This document shows positions 43,876-54,400 of a DNA stretch of 64,000 bases, piece by piece. The notes below the pieces were generated by a model. The model ran no database searches and was not told the origin of the DNA. It worked only from the letters and a program-made list of their open reading frames with translations. Location: positions 620,001-684,000 of the forward strand of contig JAHEWK010000008.1 of assembly GCA_020740775.1 (NCBI GenBank). The letters are read 5' to 3'. This DNA comes from Ilyonectria destructans (lineage: Eukaryota > Ascomycota > Sordariomycetes > Hypocreales > Nectriaceae). Within the stretch, counting starts at the first letter, position 1, and every line of letters starts with the position of its first letter. The position numbers and the translations under genes are program-made.

Positions 43876-46740
43876 ATGAGCGATTCAGCCGCACACATGA
43901 TGAAGCCTGCGCGGCATGCCGCCCTGTCACCGCCTCCTAAAAACCGCCTTACCGAAGATATCCTCGCACACTTGGGCCCGCGCACAGCTGTGGATGCGTT
44001 GTCCACCGCCACCGGCGCGCTCCGGACATGTCTCAGCGGGGCTTCCATGACCGATCGCGACTTCACCATGCGCACCGCCGTCACTTCTAAAACTATCTGG
44101 GAATGGGTGGATGAACTGCAGAACTGGCCCTGGCCGTCTGAGGGCGGCCCTGCTGGGTTTGAGATGCCTAGTGGGAAGCGTAAAAGGCTCTCCATTCAGA
44201 TCCCGATCCCCGATGAAAACGACAATGACTACATGGGTAGTCTGCTTGCCAAAGACGTGGCCAAGTACGAGCAGAGGCTGGCTAAAGTCCAGCACGATCT
44301 CAACAACCTGGACATCGAGGAGATCAAAGCCCATGTTCTCAACAACCACATCCTGCCCTTGTCAAGGCCGGGCACCCCTCTTTCTGAGTTTACCCGATCC
44401 GGGTCGCTGTCGAGCTCCAGCTACAACCGAATGGAGGACCTGACTGCTGTCATCACTGCAATTGTGGTCAAGGCCCTGCCGAATTTGGCAAAATTGTCTC
44501 GGCTGTTACAAACATGGACCCTGCGACTCAGCGTCCTACGTCGCGTCCCTCCTTTGCTCCTCGCCATTGAGGACGCGGAGGTCGCTGTAGGGTCCGGCTG
44601 GAATGCAATCTCGCTGCCCGTTACTAAGACGCCGCAGCAGCAGGACGAGCAATCACCACGTGGGCCAACACTGATGAAGAGAGACTTTGACGTGATGAAG
44701 CTCGTTCTTGAGAAGAAGGTCGCTCAGCCTGGCCGCAGTCTCGATTACATGCTGGATTCCCTCGAAGGCTTGGCCGACACCCTACCCGACGAATGGCTAG
44801 ATCGGATGGAGGCTATTGAGACAAGCTACGCCGAATGGGTTGCTGCCTGCGAGAGAAAGATGAGAGAGACCGAGTGGGCCAAGTCGATTCAATCATCTGC
44901 ACCTCGGTCTCCTTCTCCAATCAAGAACTCGGAGGACGTTGAGGATGCCTCGGAGTCTTTCACACAAAACGAAAGCTTCCTTGCCGAGGAGTCGTTCAAT
45001 GATTCTGACAGCTCTTTCGGTAGCGATGTCGAGATTGGCCCCATCCCATTGAGGCTGCCTCGTCCACAGGCGCCAACCATCAGAAACGGCGACCCTAGAA
45101 AGGTTTCTGGGGTTTCAGAGGCAGAGACTGTGGTTCTGGACCAACCAAAGGAAGATAGTTTCCTGGAGATTGGGCCCGCAAACTCCTCTTTCATTATCAC
45201 CGAGGATGTTGAAGAGCCGAAGCAACAACTAACCGATACATTTAATGGCACCGGAGATGTTGCATCTCCCTTTGCTGGAGAACAACCGCCCACTCCCAGA
45301 ACTCAACGGCACCCCGATCCCATGGGCCAGCCACCCCAAACCCCAAACCACGGCTCCACAATGGACCCCGAGGTGTTCGGAGACTCACCAAGTCTCATAA
45401 TAGGAAACGAATCACCAGACCTACCGCCACTTCGGCCAGCGGCCAGGTGGCACAGCGATGTGTCACGAAACTCCACCATCACATATCGGGCTTCAAGCCG
45501 TTTTGATGGCCTGTCTAGCGACTTACCCGAGGTGTCTGCTTCCCCAGACCTCCCTCGCACTCGGATTCGCGAAGCAGAATACCTCCAAGCCAGCCCTCCC
45601 AGCTCGCCGCCTCTGCCTCCCGCTGACTCGCGGGAATCTTCCATGCCGCTGTTTGGCAGCCCTCTCATCGCACCTCAGGCAAACGACGATGACTTCCTCA
45701 TTGACAACACCACGATCGATGATTCGTTCACGGACGATTTCGACGACTCGATTTCGCTATCGGAATTCACGAGCGCCTTTATTGACCGGCGAGGGAGCGC
45801 AGGTGACCAGCAACTTCAACAGCAAATTAGCCAAATCATCTCAACCATCCCTGCAAAGATCAAACTCTCGAATGAACTGCCGGCTATTAACCTGAACCCG
45901 CCGGACCTCCAACTACCACGGATTCGGAAGAGGCCCTCGATTGAGCCCTTTCGACGAAGCGCCTCGAGCCTTTCCTCCCGAGCAGGCACTCCATCCTTCA
46001 CCCTCTCCCCCGCCAAAAATTCGAAACCGCGAAGTCGAGGCAAACAAGAGATCAAAGTCTACCATCTCTCTCGGTCGACTGGCGAGGCTCCAATCAAGCT
46101 CTTCATCCGATGTGTTGGCGAGCAAGGCGAGCGTGTCATGGTTCGTGTCGGTGGAGGCTGGGCAGATCTTGGAGAGTACCTTAAGGAATACGCCAGTCAT
46201 CACAAACGACGATCTGCCGCCGGTAAGAACACAAAGGTTGAAGTCCAAGAACAACCCCATGTGCAGCCTAGCGGTCGCAGGTCGAACATGGGATCGAGCC
46301 CGGCCGGACGACCCGCATCAGCCTTCGAACTTTCGCCAATGAGTCCTCTCGCCGTTCGTAAGACCAGACGGAGCGTGGGGGCTTTGAGTAGCGAGTCGCC
46401 AAGACTCTTCCCCAAAACCCCCGTGGTGACTGCTCCTGCAGCTGAGGAAGGTCCGTCATCCGAAGAGTCAAACAGATCGAGATCGAGTTCGCGTCTCAGT
46501 TGGGGTGAGGATGACAGCTCCTTCCTGGGACTAGCCGGTCCCACGGGGAAGAAGGTCGAGATGAGCGAGGAGAACAAGCAATGGGTTCAGAGTGTGAAAG
46601 AGAAGGTCAGACTTGCTAGTGGGGAACATAGGATCTCGGCTTCGGGCGAGAACAGGTTCGGGGAGTTGGGCAAAGTTGGTGGCACAAAACGGCTATTTCG
46701 GAAGAACGAAGAACGCCGAGAGTCGAGAGGGAACCGATGA
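43876..46740 (+). CDS. KAR9-like cortical microtubule protein with GAS2 (GAR) domain
   Basis: A single exon of 954 residues. The N-terminal ~350 residues are helical (WEWVDELQNWPWP, KALPNLAKLSRLLQTWTLRL, ALPNL-to-SGWNAI) and resemble, from memory, the KAR9 cortical protein family that links astral microtubules to the actin-myosin cortex for spindle and nuclear positioning. A long Ser/Pro-rich acidic region follows. At about residues 735-776 there is a compact motif, KLFIRCVGEQGERVMVRVGG followed by WADLGEYLKEY, matching the GAS2-related microtubule-binding domain. The tail is basic and Ser/Arg-rich with SP and TP sites typical of cyclin-dependent kinase targets. The GAS2 call is stronger than the KAR9 call. 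Expected location is the cytoskeleton or cell cortex. Confidence 0.72.
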   Translation: MSDSAAHMMKPARHAALSPPPKNRLTEDILAHLGPRTAVDALSTATGALRTCLSGASMTDRDFTMRTAVTSKTIWEWVDELQNWPWPSEGGPAGFEMPSGKRKRLSIQIPIPDENDNDYMGSLLAKDVAKYEQRLAKVQHDLNNLDIEEIKAHVLNNHILPLSRPGTPLSEFTRSGSLSSSSYNRMEDLTAVITAIVVKALPNLAKLSRLLQTWTLRLSVLRRVPPLLLAIEDAEVAVGSGWNAISLPVTKTPQQQDEQSPRGPTLMKRDFDVMKLVLEKKVAQPGRSLDYMLDSLEGLADTLPDEWLDRMEAIETSYAEWVAACERKMRETEWAKSIQSSAPRSPSPIKNSEDVEDASESFTQNESFLAEESFNDSDSSFGSDVEIGPIPLRLPRPQAPTIRNGDPRKVSGVSEAETVVLDQPKEDSFLEIGPANSSFIITEDVEEPKQQLTDTFNGTGDVASPFAGEQPPTPRTQRHPDPMGQPPQTPNHGSTMDPEVFGDSPSLIIGNESPDLPPLRPAARWHSDVSRNSTITYRASSRFDGLSSDLPEVSASPDLPRTRIREAEYLQASPPSSPPLPPADSRESSMPLFGSPLIAPQANDDDFLIDNTTIDDSFTDDFDDSISLSEFTSAFIDRRGSAGDQQLQQQISQIISTIPAKIKLSNELPAINLNPPDLQLPRIRKRPSIEPFRRSASSLSSRAGTPSFTLSPAKNSKPRSRGKQEIKVYHLSRSTGEAPIKLFIRCVGEQGERVMVRVGGGWADLGEYLKEYASHHKRRSAAGKNTKVEVQEQPHVQPSGRRSNMGSSPAGRPASAFELSPMSPLAVRKTRRSVGALSSESPRLFPKTPVVTAPAAEEGPSSEESNRSRSSSRLSWGEDDSSFLGLAGPTGKKVEMSEENKQWVQSVKEKVRLASGEHRISASGENRFGELGKVGGTKRLFRKNEERRESRGNR

Positions 46741-47305
46741 CCCCAACATACCAAGCCATACATTCTTATGAACGGCGCATGCGGAAGGATACCTTGCATT
46801 ATGGAGTTTGGGGCGGCATGGTACTAGCATACACGGCATGGCATTTGCGTTGGTTTTACACGGAACAGTCTTTTTTGCCGGCGAACTGCAGGCAGTGTTT
46901 ACAGTCAATACCCACAATAAATTTCCTTCTGTTGTTAATCTTTTCGTCGTTGCGGTGACTTGAACGTCTTCGGAGACGCTTATGAGGCGACCGTGATGTA
47001 ACTTCCCTTGGACTATACAGGATTTCCGTTGAACCAAGCGGAATTTTCAAATCAAGTCTAAATTGTGCACCAAGTCATTCACTATGATGGAAAGTCAAAT
47101 TGAACAAAGAAAATGTCATTGTCATACTTGCCCTCAGGGCGAGAATGTGGCTTCATAACACAGTCAGGAAGGCAATCAACTAACAACCAACCCATGGCCC
47201 AATCCTAACCAGCCTAACAAATGATCCCGTTTCATAACGTGTCTCTCATATCCGTTTTACCATGTTCCCTTTCCGGCATTGCGCCACCACCACTGATCCA
47301 TTCAT
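46741..47305. other. 3' region between convergent GAS2-domain and LSG1 genes
   Basis: 565 bp of A/T-richer sequence holding both 3' untranslated regions. No other feature seen. Confidence 0.5.
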
Positions 47306-49346
47306 TTAGTCGTCATCGCCGCCTAGTCTCCCCGCGCGGCGCTTGTTCTTGGCGTCCTTGTCTTTCATCTTGAAGTGCTTCTTACTGGACGCTAGCCGAA
47401 CCTCCTTGGGGTCGACGCCGGCCTCCATGGCGACCACGGTGCGGGCCTTGCGGCCGGTGAGCCCCTTGGTGGCGATACGACCCTGCTCAGTGTACTTGTA
47501 GCTAAAGGGCATGGTTTTGGCGTCCTGCCTGCCCTTGGTGGCGAAGAAGCCCTTGTCGAGCTTCTGGGTCTTGGGGCCTGCGGGGAGGGAGATCATGTCC
47601 GCGCTGGAGCCGATGGTGGAGACTATGTCATCATCTAAGGCAGCGTCACCTGAGGTGGCGTCAGTGGCAGTGATAGACAGGTTGTCGAGAGCCGCGTTGA
47701 AGGCAGCGCGTTGCTTCTCGGGGAGGTGAAGCTCGTCGTAGAGTTCGTCGTTGAAACTGTCGGCGTCCTCCAGTCCTGGCGGCGGCGAAACCCAGAGAAG
47801 CTTGCCGGCGACGTAGTCCTTGAGAATATAACGAGCGGCACGAGACTCGTCGGGCTGGCCGAGACCCTGGGTCTGGAAGCCTCGGGCACGAGCATAGGCG
47901 CGGAGGAGCTCCGAGCCGGTAGGGACACCGGTGCCGCCCTCCTCCATGGCGCGAAGGCGGATATGGATACCATAGATGGCCTCGAGGAAGGGTTGGGGGA
48001 TTCGCTGGGTGACGAGACCGGCCGGGCCGGTGAACTCACGGAGCTGATCGATGGGAAGGATGCCGTTGCAGACGAGGTCGCCCTTGGTGGTGGCGAAGTT
48101 GGGGAAGACGAGACCGGGGCAATCACAGAGAATAACGTTTTCACTCAAGTGGATAGTCTGGAAGTGCTTGGTCTTTCCGGGCGTCGAGGAGACGGAGACC
48201 TTCTTGGCGCCGATGAGGGCGTTGATGGTGGATGATTTACCGACGTTGGGGTATCCAACCAAGCCCACCTGGAGCTTGTGATCGGCATCTAACGGAGGGA
48301 TTAGCGATGTTCTGGAGTTTCCTGGGATTTGGAGCCTTACCTGCGTCTTTTGGCGCGTATTTGAGGAAGATGGCTTCTAGTTCCTCGACTGTCAAGATCT
48401 GTGTGTCCTCGTCATCCTCCACCTCCTGCGTTAGAGGTGCGCCCTCTTGTATGATCTCAGTCTCCTCCTTCGCTTCCTCTGTCTCGGCTTGCTCCTTGGG
48501 TGGTTCCGCAGCTGACGAAGGGCCAGCTTCGGGCTCCTCATCCGACTCACTCTCCAGCTCCTGCGCCTCGATCAACTCCTTGGCCAGCTGAGCCGAGAAG
48601 AACTTGTAGGAGATGCCCGCTTCGCGCAGGTGCTTGGCCCATGCCTTTCGTTGCATAGACGTCATCATGTCGGCCTTGTTGATGAGAAGCAAGTTCTCCT
48701 TCTTGGGGTCGACCTCTTTGACATAGTCCTCGAGATCCTCTGATCGGAATAGGAGGGGGTTTCTGGCATCGACAATCTGGACAATGAGGTCTGATCGCTC
48801 GATGACTCGCCACATCTGGCGCCAGACTTCCAGGTTTCGCTCGAAAGGAGTCATCAACAGATCGTTGTTCTCTTGGAGCTCAGCGAGTCCTCGCCTCCAG
48901 TTTAGGAACGACTCTCGCTCTCTCACGTCCAGCTCCTTGGGGGTCGTGGTGGCATCCCACTTGGGCCTTCGGGGGACAGTCAGACGGTTTTTGTGCATCT
49001 TGTGTTTGCCGAGAACGGCCTGCTCCTCGTTGAACGAGAGGAGATATTGGTTTTTCTGGTCGGTGTGGATGATCTTAACGTTGTTCATCTTCTCGGCAGT
49101 GAAGTCGGTGCCGGCCAGCTCGGCCGTGGCAAGGAACTCGTCGAGGGCGCCCTGCTCGGTGACGGAGCGCATCTTGACCCAGGCCGCATCCTCCTTCTCG
49201 TTGACGAGGTACTCCTCGCCGGTGGCGTGGTTAACTCTGCTGACGGCTCCGACTCGCTTCCGCTCGTTGCTTTTGTTCTTCCCGAATCGGTCGTTCATGA
49301 GGGTATTCCCCAACCCCACGGACTTCTTGGACTTTGCCAGAACCAT
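47306..49346 (-). CDS. LSG1: large-subunit GTPase 1 (cytoplasmic 60S maturation)
   Basis: Exons 49346-48341 and 48288-47306 with a 52-bp intron give 662 residues. The GTPase motifs are in circularly permuted order: DARNP (193-197) and NKAD (G4, 223-226) come first. An acidic insert (DEEPEAGPSS, ETEIIQEGAP) follows, and after the intron GYPNVGKSS (G1, 347-355), TPGKTKH (G2) and DCPG (G3, 391-394). This order defines the YlqF/LSG1/NUG1 group. The N-terminal KSKKSVGLGNTLMND and the C-terminal KHFKMKDKDAKNKRRAGR are family hallmarks. LSG1 acts in the cytoplasm, where it releases the export adaptor NMD3 from pre-60S particles. It is divergent from LTV1, with 404 bp between start codons. Confidence 0.96.
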
Positions 49347-49750
49347 CTTGGCGGCGTGGTCGCTCTATGGCGCTTTTACGTCGGAAATAGGTAATGTACG
49401 GGAATCTATGTCCAAGTCGCAATATGGAATGATGATGGAATAGACAAAGAAATGTGTATGTTACGGCAATGAGAGGGCATGGAGAAGCGACTGTGCCCCG
49501 CTGAATAATGGACGTAATGGAGGGGCAAATTTTCGGGGTTGACAGTGACCTCGAGTATTAGCACTGTATTTCTGTGTGTGTAGCCTTGTGGCCCTACAGT
49601 GTCCGTGGTGGGATAACTGTATGACCGACGATAAGGATTTTTTCACCCCGCTAGAATTTCTGCGCCTGGAAGTGGGATTCGCAGCCTAACCGCGAATCCT
49701 CTCCTGATACTGTTGACTCACCAGCAGTATTCTATTCTACAGTCGCCAAG
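49347..49750. promoter_or_regulatory. shared divergent promoter of LSG1 and LTV1
   Basis: The 404 bp between the two start codons must contain both promoters. The interval has no TATA box next to either gene that I can identify. It contains an 8-bp inverted repeat near LTV1, described separately. A shared promoter for a 60S and a 40S assembly factor suggests joint control. Confidence 0.65.
49675..49699. promoter_or_regulatory. inverted repeat GGATTCGC-N9-GCGAATCC
   Basis: Two perfect 8-bp arms separated by nine bases, 52-76 bp upstream of the LTV1 start codon. This arrangement suits a dimeric DNA-binding protein; a short RNA hairpin in the leader is the alternative. No known factor is assigned. 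Confidence 0.45.
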
Positions 49751-51044
49751 ATGGCTCGAGGAAAGTGGATGTGAGTGTTTGGAATGGATGCGCCTGCGTA
49801 AATCCATCAACTGACTCCGTGTATCTAGCGACAAGAAGACGGCGCAGCACTTCACGCTCGTCCACCGACCGCAAAATGACCCCCTCATCCACGACGAAAA
49901 TGCGCCGTCCATGGTGCTCAACCCTACACAGTCCGCAGACGGTCCCGCCAAGGGAAAGCACCTAGATGACTTGGCTTCAGAGCTGGGCTACGATACCGAT
50001 AACATCCGCGCGAACGAAGGCGAGGCTGCCGGCCACGGCGTTTACTTTGACGACTCCGAATATGATTACATGCAACATTTGCGAGACCTCAACACTGGAG
50101 GCGGCGAGGTTGTGTTCATCGAATCGACCGACGCGGCGAACCAGAGCAAGGGAAAGCAGAAGGAATCGCTGTCCGACGCCTTGAAGAAGATGGACCTGGA
50201 GCAGAAATCTGGCGAGATTCTTGACGAAGAAATTCTTCCCTCCAAGAACCTCACCCGGGTCACCTATGAGGCGCAGCAAAATATCCCAGACGCCATCAAG
50301 GGCTTCCAACCGGACATGGACCCGCGATTGCGAGAGGTTCTGGAAGCCTTGGAAGATGATGCGTATGTTGAAGACGACGATGATATTTTCAATGAGCTTG
50401 CCAAGGATGGACGGGAACTCGATGACTACGAGTTTGACGAGCAACAATACTTTGAAGAAGATGAGGGTTGGGAGTCGGACGACACCGCAAAGCCGACCAA
50501 GGAATACAAGGACGATGCCGTCCCTGACCTCGTCAAAGCCCCCGGAGAACAGCCCGAGGAGGGACCCTCTCAGGACTGGATGGATGATTTCAAGCAGTTT
50601 AAGAAGGAGCAAAAGGGTGGTCGCCCAGCGGTCGGGGCCTCGCCGTCCGAGTTGCAATCAAACTGGACGGCAACCACCAACGGCGGAAGGCGGAAGAAGA
50701 GAAAGGGAGCGCTCACCAACCCATCGAGCTACTCCATGACATCTTCGTCACTCGTCCGAACAGAACAGATGACCCTGCTTGATGCGAGGTTTGACAAGAT
50801 TGAGGAGGCGTACAACGAGGATTTCGCAGACGATATGCAATCCGTGTCTGCCATCTCAACGGCGTCTAGCGTCCAAGGGCCGATGCGCAGCGATTTCGAT
50901 GGCATCATGGATGAGTTCCTTGGAGGATTTACCAAGCCGGGAAAGAGAACGTCCAAGAAGATGCGGCCCCAAACCGGGCTCGAGCAGCTGGATGAGATTA
51001 GGCAAGGCCTTGGACCGGCTCGAATTCGTGGTCGGATAAGGTGA
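49751..51044 (+). CDS. LTV1: LTV1, 40S ribosomal subunit export/maturation factor
   Basis: Exon 1 is only 20 bases (49751-49770, MARGKWI), followed by a 58-bp intron with an ACTGAC branch site and exon 2 at 49829-51044; total 411 residues. The protein starts with the family pattern KKTAQHFTLVHRPQNDPLIH and is strongly acidic in the middle (DDAYVEDDDDIFNELAKDG). It carries a DWMDDFKQFKK helix and, near the end, TLLDARFDKIEEAYN and FDGIMDEFLGGF. LTV1 binds pre-40S particles near Rps3 and Rps20 and is released by phosphorylation before subunit maturation; the Ser-rich segment at about residues 300-345 (SYSMTSSSLVR, SVSAISTASS) would be the likely site. The short first exon is needed to provide the start codon, so the gene is easily mis-annotated. 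Confidence 0.95.
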
Positions 51045-51446
51045 GCGAGTGCTGGGCGGGGATATACCTATCAGGATACCTATCGGGATATTGTCATAAA
51101 AGTTGAGCCTATGGCCGTAATGAATATAAATGAAGTCCTTTTGCCACATACATTAAAATTGCTGGACATGAAGTCTTGTCTGTTCCTGTCTTTATCACCC
51201 TCCTGTTCTATATAAAATGTGAGAGCCTCATGGACAAATCCGGCCTAGTACGGATGCGCTGGCGGGGTGGCTGGAGAGATGAGTCACGTGGTGGTGTGCA
51301 TCCGGCAACAGGAGCAAAAGCTTCCCCAGAATGGTAACAGCTCCATGTGCTCACCTTCAACATCAGCCTCCGACGACACGCCTTTGTTCTCCCGCCACGC
51401 ATTTTGCGCGTTGCGATCTCTCCCCCATGTGCAAACGATTCCCTAG
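51045..51446. other. spacer between LTV1 and SAC3
   Basis: 402 bp holding the LTV1 3' end and SAC3 promoter, both on the + strand. Includes a TATAAAA at about 51211-51217. Nothing else is seen. Confidence 0.45.
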
Positions 51447-54400
51447 ATGACTGCGACGTCCGTTGCGTCATCAAGCCAGATGTTTCCCGCCTTTGGCCAA
51501 CCGACGCAGAACCCGTCTCCAGCGTTCAACCCCTTCGCCAACAACACCGACGGGGCAGGCAGCTCGTTCGGTCTTGATGGTGCCGGCGACGCGTCCCGGG
51601 CGAAGCGAAACAAGCAATCCTCACGGCTGGCCGACCAGAGCAACAATGAGGGAAAGCGAAAGGCGAACAATCCCTTCCAGGACAAGGATGCCAACTTGAG
51701 CGATGGAAGCAACAGGAAGGGCAAGAACGGCGACGAGAGGAAAAAGAAAGGCGCGGACATGAAGAAGAATCGAGCCAACGGCGGCGACCCTTCGAAGAAA
51801 CCATTACCGCAAAACGCGCGTGGCAATGGGCTCAACCCGTTCGCCGCGACGCGAACCCCAGGATCGCGACCGACATCATCCTCGAGCGCCGATTTGGACG
51901 ACAACCCCGTTCCTGAATCTTACCACTCCAACGACCCTCATGCCCGAAAGGTATACGAGCAGCTAAGAAAGGATGGCATTAACCCTCCGCAGTGGCCGTC
52001 GCAACCTGGGAACCCCAACAACAAGGCCGAGGTGACTAAGTTTCGAGAAAGATATGAAGCGTATCGCGACAAGGTGCGCGCGTCCTTGACGAAGGCTGGC
52101 CTAATCGATGATCCGGAAAAGCGAAAAACTTTGCAGGACGCCATCAACTTCAAGGGTATCTGCGAGGACATGTGCCCCGAGTACGAGAAGATTATGCGCA
52201 TCAACGAGAGCGACGTCCACCTACCCGAGAAGAACCCCAAGACGACCTTCCCCAACACCCGACGGATGGTCAAGAAACTGGCGCGCTCTGCTGCCGGTCA
52301 AGAAGCCCCGCTGCCCATGGATGTCCGATCTATACGCGCGCTTCGACAAACACTTGACTACCTAATCGACGACCTCCTCCAGAACGATGGAAATCTGCCA
52401 ACTTTGCATAGCTTCCTCTGGGACCGAACTCGAGCAATTCGTCGCGACTTTACATTCTTTTCGTCTCTCGACCCAGAGGAAATGAAGACTCAGGTCTATG
52501 TTCTTGAGAACATTGCGAGGTTCCATGTCACGGCGTTGCATTTGCTCTCCCAAGAGGGCAAAGCACCTCAGGATTTCGTGGAACAACAAGAGTTGGAGCA
52601 GCTCGGCAAAGCCCTCCTTTCCCTGCGCGATCTATACGACGACTGCAATGAACAGGGCGTCGTCTGTGAGAATGAGGCCGAGTTTCGCGCGTTCTATCTC
52701 ATCTTCCATGCATTCGATCCTAACATTATCGAAACCCTCCAACGACAATGGAAGCCCAACCTGTGGAGAGATTCCGACGAGGTCAGGACTGCAGTGTCTC
52801 TGGTGGAAGCTCTCCAAAATACTCAACATTTCCATGGACCCCTCAAGGATGCACCCTCATTGGCTGCATCAGCGGCATACCATACCTATTTCCGGATCGT
52901 AGAAGATCCGAAAGTATCATACACCATGGCCTGCTTTGCAGAGTGTCACTTCCCTCACCTTCGACGCTCTATTTTGACGGCTGTCAAGAAGGCACTGGCA
53001 CGACCACGAGAGTCATCGAAAGACGTTACAACCACAGTACTCAACAAATTCCTCCGATTCGACACTATCCAACAGGCCATTGATTTTGCGGAGCTGCACG
53101 ATTTCGAGTTTGGCCAATGCGAAGAGGACCCATCAGATCTCAGCCGTCAATACCTGATCTTGGATAACCGGAAATCCCTGCCTCACCACAGACTACAGCA
53201 TCACTTCTCTCAAAACCTGGTGGAGAAAAAGCGTGGTTCAAGGGCACTTCCAGACTTGATTCACCAGAGTGTCCTCGAAGACCCGAACGCTCCAAAGCCC
53301 GCGACCAATGGTTCTGTCGAGGGGAGTCTCTTTGTTTCAGACACGGAAAAACCGACGACCCAAGCCTCCATCTCAACAACAGCCAGTACGACAACCCCCA
53401 ATGCCTTTGCCTCGTTTAGTCCACCTGCAGGCGGGTTGGGAAGTAACGGGGCCCTTCATAACAATCTAGGTAAGACTCCCGCGCCCCCCACACGTAAATT
53501 GCACCAAAGATTCTGCGCATCAGCCCTCTCATGTACTATTCGCAAGAGCCTGTACTTTTTAGGCGAACAACTCGCATTCAGACGGAGACTTGAGATGCCA
53601 TAGCTCGCAAGATGATTCTCGGGGCAACAAGATGGCTCGAGATGAACCACTGGAGATCTGGCAAAAAGACGCCCAAAGCCACTGGTTCTGACTTTGCTTT
53701 CGTTTCTAGGGATCAAATCTATCGGAGTGCTACCGAACCCTGGCTCAGCTTTCCAACAAGCACCTTCTCAACCAAGCCCGTTCCCACAAGCCGCTACTCT
53801 CGGGACCAACAAACCGGCCATCAACCCATTTGCCACGACTCAACCACAAGCCACTCCGTCGGCCCTCAATGGCCCTCCTACCAACGCCGCTTCCAGTGCT
53901 CAAGGCCAGTCGGGGGCTTCCAATGGGGCTGTTTTCAACCCCTTTGCGACATCATTTGCCCCGTCCTCGAAACCCGCAGCAAAGAGCCCATTTGCGTTGG
54001 CTGGCGCATCTGACTCAACGGGAACACAGCCAGCAAAGCCGGCAAGCCTCCCCTCCTTCTTTACTCAATCGCAGACGGCGACTCCCCTCGGTCCACAAAG
54101 CGATACGAAGAACTCGATGGCACAGGCTCCCCCAAGCGCCACAGCAGAACCGGCCAAGACTCCCGGGATCAACCTCGTCCCACCTACTCCCAAATCAACC
54201 TCGTCGGCTTTTGCCTTCCCTCCCACGGGCTCTAGTTCACTCACAGCTAGTACCATTGGTATCACCGCTCCACCAGCATTAACTGGGATCCAGCCCAGTC
54301 TTGGAGCTCTCCTAGGCAAACCTTCACCAACCGCTCCTACAGATGGTCAACCCCCAGCAGCCAGCACACCAATTCCTGCCCTGGGGACAACGGCACCAGC

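Noticed and set aside
53563..53684. Possible cassette exon inside the long SAC3 intron, after the TTTTTAG at 53562
   Set aside because: There is no GT between the putative acceptor and 53685, the in-frame reading meets a stop at 53601, and the donor at 53685 is poor.
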